The notes under the pieces are model-generated. The model was given only the letters and a program-made list of their open reading frames with translations, did not search any database and was not told the DNA's origin. Of a stretch of DNA of 64,000 nt, positions 33,521 to 41,916 are shown in pieces. The DNA comes from Hallella seregens ATCC 51272 (GTDB taxonomy: Bacteria; Bacteroidota; Bacteroidia; Bacteroidales; Bacteroidaceae): assembly GCF_000518545.1 (NCBI RefSeq), contig NZ_JADU01000010.1:1-64000 (forward strand), written 5' to 3'. Made by a program: the position numbers and the translations under genes. Within the stretch, counting starts at the first letter, position 1. Each line of letters opens with the position of its first letter.

Positions 33521-34900
33521 TCAGAGGGCCTTTTCGGCCTGCAGTTTCTCATCCCTGAGGATGAGCCGACGGTTCCAGAGCATCATGCCCAGCGTGGCCA
33601 GCAGCAGGGCGCCGGCACCGATGTAGGCCCCCCACTTGCAGGCGGCGTAGATGACAAAGCCGTAGAGCGAGCTGGCAAAGTCCATGCTGCCGGCCTCGAA
33701 ACCCTCGGGCACCTGCGCGGCCTTGTCACCCGTCTCACGGAACACGGTGGCGGCAGCCTGGGTGAAGTCGGGCGCCATGATGGTGACAAACCACAGCCCC
33801 AGCAGCAACGCCACCAGGCCGACAAGGTAGGTGCGCACCACGTTGCCCTTGGTATAGGGTAGCATCAGCGGGAACAGATAGAACAGGCCGGCCAGCGAAG
33901 CCAGGGGCAGGAACTGGTTGCCGGGCAGCACCACGGCGATGACCAGATAGGTGGGAATGAGCAGCAGCGTGCACACCAGCGTGGTGGGATGGCCGATGAC
34001 CAGGGCCGGACTCATGCCGATATACACCTTTTTGCCATGAAAGCGCTTGTCCACCAGCTCCTTGGTCTTCTCCGAGATAGGCATCAGACCGTCGATAAAC
34101 AGCTTGGTGATGCGGGGAATGAGTTCCATCACGGCACCCATCGTCACACCGAGAAAGAGCGTCTTCTTCACGTCGAGCTGGGCCACGAGGCCAATCAGTG
34201 CGCCCACGATGACACCCAGCACGAGCGGTTCGCCCAGCACGCCGAACTTCTTCTTGAGCCCCTCGGCGTCGATGTCGAGACGGTTGAAGCCGGGAATGCG
34301 CTCGAGCACCCAATTGATGCAGAGCGTGAAGGGCACAAAGCTCTGGCAGAAAGGCTGCGGCACGGAAATGCCGTCCATGCCCTCGTAGAAGCGTTGGAAC
34401 TTGGAGGCCGTGAGGTCGGCCACTACCAGCGTGAACATGTAGCACACGATGGCGGCAAAATAGCCCCACACCAGATTCTCGCCGAACACGAAATAGACCA
34501 CGGCGCCGATGAAGGCGAAGTGCCAGTAGTTCCACAAGTCGATGTTTACCGTGCGCGTAGTCTTGGTGAGCAGCATCAGCACGTTCACGCCCAGGCAGAT
34601 GGGGATGATGAGTGCACCCACTGCCGTGTTGTAGGCCACGGCGGCGGCGGCCGGCCATCCCATGTCGAACACGTTGAGTTGCAGGTGGTAGATTTGCGAG
34701 ATCAGCGTCAGCGGGTCGCTGAAGTTGGTGGTGAGCAGGGCTGTCACAATGCCCAGTCCCACGAAACCGACGCCCACATAGAGGCCCGATCTCAACGCCT
34801 TACCGAAGTTCATGCCTATGCACAGCCCAATGATGGTGAAGATAATAGGCATCATCACGCTTGCTCCCAAGCTGATGATATAGCTAAATACATTTTCCAT
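33521..34900 (-). CDS. Orphan PTS IIC-type permease (galactitol/GatC family)
   Basis: 459 residues from the ATG at 34900 (MENVFSYIISLGASVMMPII). About ten or more membrane helices. It matches the GatC/SgcC group: IGLCIGMNFGKALRSGLYVGVGFVGL near the N terminus, VNIDLWNYWHFAF, then the internal GLMPISEKTKELV ... GMSPALVIGHPTTL segment. In PTS systems IIC moves the sugar while IIB phosphorylates it. No EI, HPr, IIA or IIB gene is present in the window, and the phosphotransferase system is generally missing in Bacteroidota. It probably works as a stand-alone carrier, perhaps for a uronate-derived sugar given kduI and exuT downstream. Confidence 0.85.
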   Translation of the reverse strand: MENVFSYIISLGASVMMPIIFTIIGLCIGMNFGKALRSGLYVGVGFVGLGIVTALLTTNFSDPLTLISQIYHLQLNVFDMGWPAAAAVAYNTAVGALIIPICLGVNVLMLLTKTTRTVNIDLWNYWHFAFIGAVVYFVFGENLVWGYFAAIVCYMFTLVVADLTASKFQRFYEGMDGISVPQPFCQSFVPFTLCINWVLERIPGFNRLDIDAEGLKKKFGVLGEPLVLGVIVGALIGLVAQLDVKKTLFLGVTMGAVMELIPRITKLFIDGLMPISEKTKELVDKRFHGKKVYIGMSPALVIGHPTTLVCTLLLIPTYLVIAVVLPGNQFLPLASLAGLFYLFPLMLPYTKGNVVRTYLVGLVALLLGLWFVTIMAPDFTQAAATVFRETGDKAAQVPEGFEAGSMDFASSLYGFVIYAACKWGAYIGAGALLLATLGMMLWNRRLILRDEKLQAEKAL

Positions 34901-34939
34901 AATTCTTTTTTGATAGATTGTTTTAGCAACAACTTGGCG

Positions 34940-34947
34940 CAAATTTA
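34940..34947 (-). promoter_or_regulatory. -7 box of the IIC-kduI-exuT unit
   Basis: TAAATTTG on the minus strand, 39 nt before the IIC ATG. It is the only clear TAnnTTTG box ahead of the three genes, supporting co-transcription. Confidence 0.55.
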
Positions 34948-35059
34948 CTAAAAATAATTGGTTCGGCGCAGGGAAACGCCAAATAATTGCATGTTTTGAC
35001 ACTTTGCCGCCAACGGGCCACCGCCCCGACACGGGCCCGGGCGGGCGGGCACTTCTACG

Positions 35060-35367
35060 CGCCATGGACACACGACCGCGGGCCGGCCGCCATGCAGCCG
35101 GATGCCGAAGCGAGAACGCCGCCGCACTATTCGCCTGGCGAAAACAGTGGTTTCGCAGAACCAATACGGTGAAAACGCATCGCGACAACGGTGTAATCGC
35201 AATGCGAAAACGGCGCAATCGCAGCACGATAACGGCCTCATCGCCAAGCCTGAACAACAGATTGACAGAAGCAAGGCTTTGGAATCAATGGAGCAAGACC
35301 ATGGAATCGAGAGAGCAAGGCTTCGGAATCGAAGAGACGGAGCGGCGGCTTCGCAGTGGCGCGAGGG
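35060..35367. repeat. Degenerate 22-bp tandem array (copy 2, largest)
   Basis: It fills most of the 502-bp gene-free gap between the IIC gene and murF-alr. Eleven units in exact 22-bp phase start at 35126, 35148, 35170, 35192, 35214, 35236, 35258, 35280, 35302, 35324 and 35346; one more well-matching unit in the same phase is at 35060. The best unit (35214) opens CGCAATCGCAGCACG and closes ATAACGG. Right-hand units drift to GGAATCG with GAGCAAGG. No open frame or RNA gene explains it. Confidence 0.78.
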
Positions 35368-35396
35368 GGCGGCGGCAACAAATGGGGCGCCGCCCC
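35366..35396 (-). terminator. Terminator hairpin after murF-alr
   Basis: GGGGCGGCG / CGCCGCCCC, a perfect 9-bp stem with a 13-nt loop, 6 bp past the murF-alr stop. No T-run. Confidence 0.5.
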
Positions 35397-35402
35397 ACCC
35401 CG

Positions 35403-37880
35403 TCAATCCTGGAAGTAGACGCGCTTGACACGGTTGCTGATGCCGGTGAGCACTTCGTAGGGGATGGTGTCGAGGGCAGTGCTCAGCTCGGTGACAGGCA
35501 GATGGTCGCCGAAGATTTCCACGCTGTCGCCCTCCTGACAGGCAATGCCGGTCACGTCGATCATGGCCACGTCCATGCAGATGTTGCCCACGTATTCGGC
35601 CCGCTGCCCGTTCACCAGGCAGTAACCGCGGCGGTTGCCCAGGTGCCGGTTCAGTCCGTCGGCATAGCCTATGGGGATGGCCGCGATGAGACTGTCGCGG
35701 GCAATGGCACCCTTGCGGCTGTAGCCCACGGTGTCGCCCGCCTTGACCTCGCGCAGTTGCAGGATGGTGGTCTTCAGTGTAGACACGTTGTTGATGATGC
35801 TGTTGTCGCGGCTGTCGATGCCATAGAGGCCCAATCCCAGGCGGCACATGTCGAGCTGGCGTTCGGGAAAGTGCTCGATGCCGGCCGAATTGTCGATGTG
35901 CCGCAGTATCTTGTGGTCGAAAGCGGCCTGCAGCCGCCGGCTGGCCTTGTCGAAAAGCTGGAACTGACGGGCCGAGAACTCGTCGAAACCGTCGCTGTCG
36001 GCCCCCACGAAATGGGAGAAGACCGACCGCGGGATGATGGCGTTCTGGCGGCGCAGACGGCCGATGAGCTCGTCCATGTCGTGCTCGGGATCGAAGCCCA
36101 GCCGGTGCATGCCCGTGTCGAGCTTGACGTGTACGGGGTAGCCGGTGATGCCTTCTTTTTCGGCGGCGCGTATCAGGGCATCGAGCAGGCGGAAAGAGTA
36201 GACCTCGGGCTCCAGGTCGTAGTCGAACATGGTCTTGAAGGCCGAGAGCTCGGGGTTCATAATCATGATGTTGCTCGTGATGCCGTTGCCCCGCAGCATG
36301 GCTCCCTCGTCGGCCACGGCCACAGCCAGATAGTCCACGCGATGATCCTGCAGGGTCTTGGCAATCTCGATGCTTCCGGCCCCGTAGGCGTCGGCTTTAA
36401 TCATGCACACGAGTTTGGTTTCGGGGTGCATGAAGGAGCGGTAGTGGTTCAGGTTCTTCACCACAGCGTTGAGATTCACCTCGAGCACGGTCTCGTGCAC
36501 CTTTTGCACAAGAAGCTCGGTGATGCGGTCGAAGCCGAACTGGCGTGCGCCCTTGAGCAGAATCACCTCGTCGCGCAGGCTCCTGAACACCTCGCTGCGG
36601 ATGAACGACTCCACGGTGGAGAAGAAGAATTTCTCGGAAAGCTGTATCTCGTCGGCATGGGCGGAGAGCACAGGGCCTATGCCGATGAACTTCACCACGC
36701 CGCGCTTGCGGGCCAGGTCGCTCACTTCCTTGTAGAGCCGTTCGGGCTCATCGCCGCTCTGGAAGATGTCGCTCAGGATGAGCGTGCGCCGACGGCCCTT
36801 GTGGTCGGGTCGCCGGTTCATGAAGTCGAGGGCGATGTCGAGCGAGTTGATGTCTGAATTATAGGAATCGTTGATGAGCGTGCAGCCATGGCGGCCCTCC
36901 TTTACCTCCAGACGCATGGCCACAGGTTCCAGTTGCGGCATGCGCTCGGCGAGCTGCCGGGCGTCCAGTCCCAGGTGCAGGGCCACGGCGGCGCACACGA
37001 TGGAGTTCACGATGGAGGCGTCGTCGATGAAGGGAATGCTGTAGCTGGCCTCCGCCCCACCTTTATATATATAGGTGACGGTGGTGCTGCCCTCCCCTTT
37101 CGCCACCGACTTGACGAACAGCGGAGCCCGCCGATCCTGCGTGGACCAGCAGAGACGCTCGCCCTTGCTGCGGAATTCGGCCACCACGCGGGCCACGTTT
37201 TCGTCGTCGGCGTGATACACCACGGTCTCGGCATCATGGAAGAGCATCAGCTTCTCGCGGCACTTGTCCTCCATCGAATCGAAGTTTTCCTGATGGGCTG
37301 CACCCAGGTTTGTGAGCACGGCAATGGTGGGTTGGATGATGTCGCGCAGGGCCAACATCTCGCCGGGCTCGCTGATTCCGGCCTCGAAGATTCCCACCTG
37401 CGTCTGCTCATCCATGAGCCAAACAGACAGGGGCACGCCTATTTGGGAGTTGTAACTGCGCGGGCTGCGCGTCACATGAAGCCCCGGCGAGAACAGCTGG
37501 TAGAGCCACTCCTTGACCATGGTCTTGCCGTTGGAGCCCGTGATGCCCACAATGGGGATGTTGAACTCGTCGCGGTGGCGCTCGGCCAACCGCTGCAAGG
37601 CCTCCAGTGTGTTGACCACCCGCAGGAAGTTAGCTTCGGGATAGTCCACGGCATAACCGGCCGGAACATCGGCCACGACGAAGTTGCGGACACCGCGTCG
37701 GTAGAGTTCGGGGATGTAATTGTGACCGTCGTTGCGCTGCGACTTCAGGGCGAAGAACAGCGTCTCCTCGGGAAAGCAGAGCGAACGGCTGTCGGTAAGC
37801 AGGAAGCCCACGTTGGCATCGCGGTCGCCATAACGGCGTGCTCCGATGAGTGTGGTTACTTTTTCAATGGTGTAAGTCAT
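35403..37880 (-). CDS. Bifunctional MurF ligase / alanine racemase fusion
   Basis: 825 residues from the ATG at 37880 (MTYTIEKVTTLIG). The N-terminal half is MurF: ATP site VGITGSNGKT (111-120), FEAGISEPGEM, LTNLGAAHQENF and INDSYNSD. It adds D-Ala-D-Ala to the UDP-MurNAc tripeptide. The C-terminal half (about 460-825) is an alanine racemase: PLP lysine K495 in MIKADAYGAGS, GYSRKG, PIGYADGL and CMDVAMIDVT. It makes the D-alanine used for that dipeptide. This fusion is well known in Bacteroidota. The open frame continues far upstream through luxS and mtnN on the same strand, but those codons belong to other genes. Confidence 0.95.
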   Translation of the reverse strand: MTYTIEKVTTLIGARRYGDRDANVGFLLTDSRSLCFPEETLFFALKSQRNDGHNYIPELYRRGVRNFVVADVPAGYAVDYPEANFLRVVNTLEALQRLAERHRDEFNIPIVGITGSNGKTMVKEWLYQLFSPGLHVTRSPRSYNSQIGVPLSVWLMDEQTQVGIFEAGISEPGEMLALRDIIQPTIAVLTNLGAAHQENFDSMEDKCREKLMLFHDAETVVYHADDENVARVVAEFRSKGERLCWSTQDRRAPLFVKSVAKGEGSTTVTYIYKGGAEASYSIPFIDDASIVNSIVCAAVALHLGLDARQLAERMPQLEPVAMRLEVKEGRHGCTLINDSYNSDINSLDIALDFMNRRPDHKGRRRTLILSDIFQSGDEPERLYKEVSDLARKRGVVKFIGIGPVLSAHADEIQLSEKFFFSTVESFIRSEVFRSLRDEVILLKGARQFGFDRITELLVQKVHETVLEVNLNAVVKNLNHYRSFMHPETKLVCMIKADAYGAGSIEIAKTLQDHRVDYLAVAVADEGAMLRGNGITSNIMIMNPELSAFKTMFDYDLEPEVYSFRLLDALIRAAEKEGITGYPVHVKLDTGMHRLGFDPEHDMDELIGRLRRQNAIIPRSVFSHFVGADSDGFDEFSARQFQLFDKASRRLQAAFDHKILRHIDNSAGIEHFPERQLDMCRLGLGLYGIDSRDNSIINNVSTLKTTILQLREVKAGDTVGYSRKGAIARDSLIAAIPIGYADGLNRHLGNRRGYCLVNGQRAEYVGNICMDVAMIDVTGIACQEGDSVEIFGDHLPVTELSTALDTIPYEVLTGISNRVKRVYFQD

Positions 37881-37904
37881 GATGATCACGTTTTTACTTC
37901 GGTG

Positions 37905-37912
37905 CAAAGATA
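37905..37912 (-). promoter_or_regulatory. -7 box of murF-alr
   Basis: TATCTTTG on the minus strand, 24 nt before the ATG, in the 98-bp gap after luxS. Confidence 0.55.
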
Positions 37913-37978
37913 ATAAAAAGCGGGTAAAACGGAAAGTAAAAACGCCAAAAACGGGGCATATTTCCACCCCTCGCCCCC

Positions 37979-38458
37979 TTATTTCGGGTAGGCGAGGTTG
38001 GCGGGTTGGATGCGTTCCAGCACCTCGACGAGGTACTTGCGGGCCTCCCAACGGGCCATGGGCAGGTCGTGAAGCAGGTAGTTGCCGCAGTCGCGCGGGG
38101 CGGCGCCGGGGATGTCGCCGGCGTATTCGGCCACGAAACGGAACGTGCGTTTCATGAGCTCCACGATGTCGGCCGACTCTAAATCGCCGCGCAGCAGCAG
38201 ATAGTTGCCCGTGAGGCAGCCCATGGGGCCCCAGTAGACGACGCGGTCTTTCCACTCGGCATCGTTGCGCAGATACGTGGCGGCCAGGTGCTCCATGGTG
38301 TGGATGGCGCCGTTGTGAAGCGCGGGCTCGCGGTTGGGTTCTTTCATTCGGATGTCGAATGTAGTGATGGTCTCGCCGCCCACCACGTCTTTTCGCGACA
38401 CGTAGATGCCGCGCAGCAGTCGCGTGTGGTCGATGGTGAAAGAGGGAATCTTGTCCAT
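37979..38458 (-). CDS. luxS: S-ribosylhomocysteine lyase LuxS
   Basis: 159 residues, standard length. The metal site is H53, H57 (HTMEHLAA, with catalytic E56) and C123 (PRDCGNYLLHDL). The second catalytic cysteine is C80 in YWGPMGCLTGNYL. LuxS splits S-ribosylhomocysteine into homocysteine and DPD, the precursor of autoinducer 2. It lies 12 bp after mtnN, which makes its substrate, so the two form a complete SAH recycling module. Confidence 0.97.
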   Translation of the reverse strand: MDKIPSFTIDHTRLLRGIYVSRKDVVGGETITTFDIRMKEPNREPALHNGAIHTMEHLAATYLRNDAEWKDRVVYWGPMGCLTGNYLLLRGDLESADIVELMKRTFRFVAEYAGDIPGAAPRDCGNYLLHDLPMARWEARKYLVEVLERIQPANLAYPK

Positions 38459-38470
38459 ACGGTCTTGTTT

Positions 38471-39169
38471 TTAAATGATTTTCTGTAGAAATGTCTTGGT
38501 CATGCTGAAGCTCCCGTCGGCCATTCGGCTCCAGAAATCGAAGTACTGGGCGGCCTTGTGGTCCTTGAGCGGCACGTCGCTGATGATGCGGAACGAGATG
38601 AAGGGTGTGTGATAGAGGTGGCAGGTCTGGGCAATGGAGCAGCTTTCCATGTCCACGGCCATGGCCTCGGGGAAGCGGTCGAGGATGGTTTGCATCTTCT
38701 CCCGGCTGTCCACAAACCAGTCGCCGCTCACCGTGAGCCCGCTGCAGACCCGACCCGGACGGCCGTCTGCGTCGAGCTCGAGGGCGCGCTCCACCAGCTC
38801 GGGCGGGGCTGTGTAGCGGGCGGGAAGCCCCATCACCTGGCCAAACTCCACCTCCTGGCCACAATATGTGTCGTGATAGGCACAGGCTGTGGCCACTACC
38901 ACGTCGAGCGGATTGAGCTCTACGCTGGCCCCGCCGGCCACTCCGGTGGAGACAACGAGGTCGGGATGGAAGGCGTTGATGAGCTCCACGGCCCCAATGG
39001 CCGAGTTCACCTTGCCGATGCCGCACTGCAACATGACAATCTCGGCATCGCCCATGCGGCCCGTCACAAAGTCTTTTGCGTGGCGACGCTCCGTGCGGGC
39101 AGCCTCGAGCAAGGTCTGCAGCTGCGCAAATTCCTTGTCCATCGCCACGATAATTCCTATCTTCTTCAT
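38471..39169 (-). CDS. mtnN: 5'-methylthioadenosine/S-adenosylhomocysteine nucleosidase
   Basis: 232 residues. It opens KKIGIIVAMDKEFAQL (the catalytic glutamate follows the MD). VMLQCGIGKVNSAIGAVELI, VVSTGVAGGA and the catalytic AVDMESCSIAQ segment with the purine-binding pattern are all present. It removes adenine from S-adenosylhomocysteine and methylthioadenosine. First gene of an mtnN-luxS unit. The promoter's -7 box ends only five bases before the ATG, so the transcript is predicted to be nearly leaderless. Confidence 0.96.
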   Translation of the reverse strand: MKKIGIIVAMDKEFAQLQTLLEAARTERRHAKDFVTGRMGDAEIVMLQCGIGKVNSAIGAVELINAFHPDLVVSTGVAGGASVELNPLDVVVATACAYHDTYCGQEVEFGQVMGLPARYTAPPELVERALELDADGRPGRVCSGLTVSGDWFVDSREKMQTILDRFPEAMAVDMESCSIAQTCHLYHTPFISFRIISDVPLKDHKAAQYFDFWSRMADGSFSMTKTFLQKII

Positions 39170-39174
39170 GGCTG

Positions 39175-39182
39175 CAAAGTTA
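39175..39182 (-). promoter_or_regulatory. -7 box of mtnN-luxS
   Basis: TAACTTTG on the minus strand; its last base is five nucleotides from the mtnN start codon. Confidence 0.6.
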
Positions 39183-39205
39183 CAAAAACGGCGGCATATT
39201 GCACC

Positions 39206-39226
39206 TTTTAACGTTTAACTTTTAAC
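39206..39226. repeat. Three tandem heptanucleotides
   Basis: TTTTAAC, GTTTAAC, TTTTAAC in a row (then TTTT), within the divergent mtnN/yfhO promoter region. On the minus strand the unit is GTTAAAA-like, related to the GGTTCAA heptads inside the receptor gene at 19.1 kb. Confidence 0.65.
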
Positions 39227-39244
39227 TTTTCGGCGAAATTTATC

Positions 39245-39252
39245 TACCTTTG
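39245..39252 (+). promoter_or_regulatory. -7 box of the YfhO-type gene
   Basis: TACCTTTG, 52 nt before the ATG at 39305. Confidence 0.5.
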
Positions 39253-39304
39253 CGCAGCATTATGCGGTAACCATCGAAGCAAAAATAAACGTTTATCACA
39301 AATC

Positions 39305-41830
39305 ATGGGAACACTCAAGAGATGCCTGCCAGACGTTCTGGCGATTGTGCTTTTCGCCGTCATTTCCTTTGTTTACTTTATGCCCGCCGACCTTGAAGGG
39401 CGCATTCTCTACCAGCACGACTCGTCGGCTGGCCGCGGATCCGCCCAAGAGGCGCGTGCATATCAGCAGCAAACGGGCGAGCGCACCCGCTGGTCCAACG
39501 CCACCTTCAGCGGCATGCCCACCTATCAGACGGCTCCTTCGTACAACAGCACCGACGTGTTGAGCAAGGTCATCACCGTCTACCACCTCGGTCTGCCCGA
39601 CTATGTGTGGTATGTCTTTGCCTATTTGCTGGGCTTTTACATTCTGCTGCGCGCCTTCAACTTCCGTGAATACCTGGCCGTGCTGGGCTCCGTCATCTGG
39701 GCTTTCTCCAGCTATTTCTTCATCATCATAGCCGCGGGCCACATCTGGAAAGTGATGGCACTGGCCTATTTGCCGCCTATGATCGGCGGCCTTGTACTGG
39801 CCTACAGGGGCAAATTTCTGTGGGGATTCATCGTGACGGCCATCTTTACGGCCTTCGAGGTGAACGCCAACCACGTGCAAATGACCTACTATTACCTGTT
39901 CATCATCCTCTTCATGGTCATTGCCTGGCTTGTCCAGGCCATTCGCGAACGCCGGATGGCCCGCTTCTGGAAAGCCTCGCTTGTGGCCATGGCCGGTGCA
40001 GCCATCGGCATTTGCATTAATCTTTCCAACCTCTACCACACGTGGCAGTACTCGCAGGAGAGCATGCGCGGCAAGAGTGAACTGGTGAAAAAGAATGCCG
40101 CCAACCAGACCTCCAGCGGCCTCGACCGCGACTACATCACGCAGTGGAGCTATGGCATCGGCGAGACTTGGACGCTGCTCGTGCCCAATGTCAAGGGCGG
40201 GGCCAGCGTTCCCATGAGCCAAAACAGGACGGCCATGGAGAAGGCCGACCCCAATTTCGTGCAGGCCTATCAGCAGATAGGCCAGTATTGGGGCGAGCAG
40301 CCCGGCACAAGCGGCCCCGTCTACGTGGGGGCTTTCGTGCTGATGCTCTTTGTTCTCGGCCTGTTCATCGTCAAAGGGCCCATGAAATGGGCACTGCTCG
40401 CCGCAACGGTGCTGTCTGTTCTCCTCTCGTGGGGCCGTAATTTCATGGACTTCACCAACTTCTTCCTCGACTATGTGCCCATGTATGCCAAGTTCCGCAC
40501 GGTGGCTTCCATCCTCGTCATAGCCGAGTTCACTATCCCATTGCTGGCCATGCTCGCCCTGAAGAAGATAGTGGACGAGCCCGAAATCCTGAAGCAAAAG
40601 GCCAGATGGCTCTATCTGAGCTTCGCCCTCACCGGCGGATTCGCCCTGCTGTTCTGGCTGGCGCCGGGACTGTTCTTCCCCGATTACATTTCGACTGCCG
40701 AGTCGCAGCAGTTCGCCCAGATAGCCCAGCAGGGTGCCGAAGCCCGGCAATGGGTGGAGGGATTCAAGGCCAACCTCGTGAGTGTGCGCAAGTATATCTT
40801 TGCCGCCGACGCCCTGCGGTCGCTGCTTGTCATCCTCGCGGGCTCGCTGCTGCTCTGGCTTTACCGGGCCAAACGCCTCAATGCGAAGTTCCTGGTGGGC
40901 TGCATCGCGCTGCTTTGTCTCGTCGATATGTGGCAGGTCAACAAGCGTTATCTCAACGACGGCATGTTTGTGGAGAAGAGTGTGCGCGACACTCCGCAGC
41001 CGATGACGGCTACCGACCAACAGATTCTCAAGGACAAGGGCCTCGATTATCGCGTGCTCAATCTGGCCTCCAACACGTTCAACGAGAACGAAACATCGTA
41101 TTATCACAAGAGCATCGGCGGTTACCACGCAGCCAAGCTGCGGCGTTATCAGGAGATGATCGACGCCTATATCTCGCCCGAAATGCGGAAGATGATTCCG
41201 GCGATAGCCGGTGCCGGTGGCGACATGACCAAGGTGAACGGCGACTCCATCTACCCCGTCATCAACATGCTCAACGCCAAATACATCATCATGGGCCTGC
41301 AGAACGGCCAAACCGTGCCCATCCAGAACCCCTATGCCTACGGCAATGCGTGGTTCGTGGACAAGGTGGACTACGTGGATAATGCCAATGCCGAGATTGC
41401 CGCCGTGGGTAAAATCAACCTGCGCCACGAGGCCGTGGCCGACAAACGGTTCGCCCAACAGCTCGGCCAGTCGGTGCAACAGGGCAGCATGTCCATGGCC
41501 ACACTGAAGACCTATGCCCCCAATGCCCTCAGCTACGAGGTGAACTCCGACAAGGGTGGCGTGCTGGTGTTCTCCGAAGTGTACTATCCTGGCTGGACGG
41601 CCACCGTCGATGGGCAGCCCGCCGAACTGGGGCGCGTCAACTATATCCTGCGTGCCATCAACCTCAAACCAGGCAAACACACCGTCGCGCTCGACTTCCA
41701 CCCGTCCTCGATCCGCAGGACAGAAACCGTGGCCTACGCGGCCTATGGCCTGCTTGCGGTGCTGATGGCCCTCGGACTCTTCTTTGAATGGAAGAAGAAC
41801 AAGGGCGCAACAGCATGGCAGAAGCCCTGA
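39305..41830 (+). CDS. YfhO-family multi-pass membrane protein
   Basis: 841 residues. Membrane helices start at 9-28 (DVLAIVLFAVISFVYFM) and continue to about 550, with one near the C terminus (YAAYGLLAVLMALGLFF). A periplasmic domain lies between them (VLVFSEVYYPGWTATVDGQ is the YfhO signature near residues 755-775). YfhO proteins belong to the GT-C-like membrane glycosyltransferase group and are linked to lipoteichoic or exopolysaccharide decoration in other bacteria. In Bacteroidota the substrate is unknown. It is followed by a hairpin and then a secreted glycosidase, but co-transcription is uncertain. Confidence 0.88.
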   Translation: MGTLKRCLPDVLAIVLFAVISFVYFMPADLEGRILYQHDSSAGRGSAQEARAYQQQTGERTRWSNATFSGMPTYQTAPSYNSTDVLSKVITVYHLGLPDYVWYVFAYLLGFYILLRAFNFREYLAVLGSVIWAFSSYFFIIIAAGHIWKVMALAYLPPMIGGLVLAYRGKFLWGFIVTAIFTAFEVNANHVQMTYYYLFIILFMVIAWLVQAIRERRMARFWKASLVAMAGAAIGICINLSNLYHTWQYSQESMRGKSELVKKNAANQTSSGLDRDYITQWSYGIGETWTLLVPNVKGGASVPMSQNRTAMEKADPNFVQAYQQIGQYWGEQPGTSGPVYVGAFVLMLFVLGLFIVKGPMKWALLAATVLSVLLSWGRNFMDFTNFFLDYVPMYAKFRTVASILVIAEFTIPLLAMLALKKIVDEPEILKQKARWLYLSFALTGGFALLFWLAPGLFFPDYISTAESQQFAQIAQQGAEARQWVEGFKANLVSVRKYIFAADALRSLLVILAGSLLLWLYRAKRLNAKFLVGCIALLCLVDMWQVNKRYLNDGMFVEKSVRDTPQPMTATDQQILKDKGLDYRVLNLASNTFNENETSYYHKSIGGYHAAKLRRYQEMIDAYISPEMRKMIPAIAGAGGDMTKVNGDSIYPVINMLNAKYIIMGLQNGQTVPIQNPYAYGNAWFVDKVDYVDNANAEIAAVGKINLRHEAVADKRFAQQLGQSVQQGSMSMATLKTYAPNALSYEVNSDKGGVLVFSEVYYPGWTATVDGQPAELGRVNYILRAINLKPGKHTVALDFHPSSIRRTETVAYAAYGLLAVLMALGLFFEWKKNKGATAWQKP

Positions 41831-41847
41831 ACACACTACCAAGCAAC

Positions 41848-41888
41848 GTCCTGCCGCACAGCAGAAAACGCCTGTTGCGCGGCAGGAC
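41848..41888 (+). terminator. Hairpin after the YfhO-type gene
   Basis: GTCCTGCCG at 41848-41856 pairs with CGGCAGGAC at 41880-41888. No T-run, so it may be a weak terminator or attenuator before the next gene. Confidence 0.45.
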
Positions 41889-41916
41889 AACCGCATAACC
41901 CAACCGCATTCCTCCC

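Noticed and set aside
35060..35367. A second CRISPR array
   Set aside because: Units are directly adjacent at 22 bp with drifting sequence; there is no alternation of constant repeats and unique spacers, and no cas genes nearby.
37881..39026. Extension of murF-alr upstream to give a protein of about 1200 residues
   Set aside because: The extra codons lie across luxS and mtnN, which are complete genes in another frame, and the murF promoter (37905-37912) falls inside the extension.
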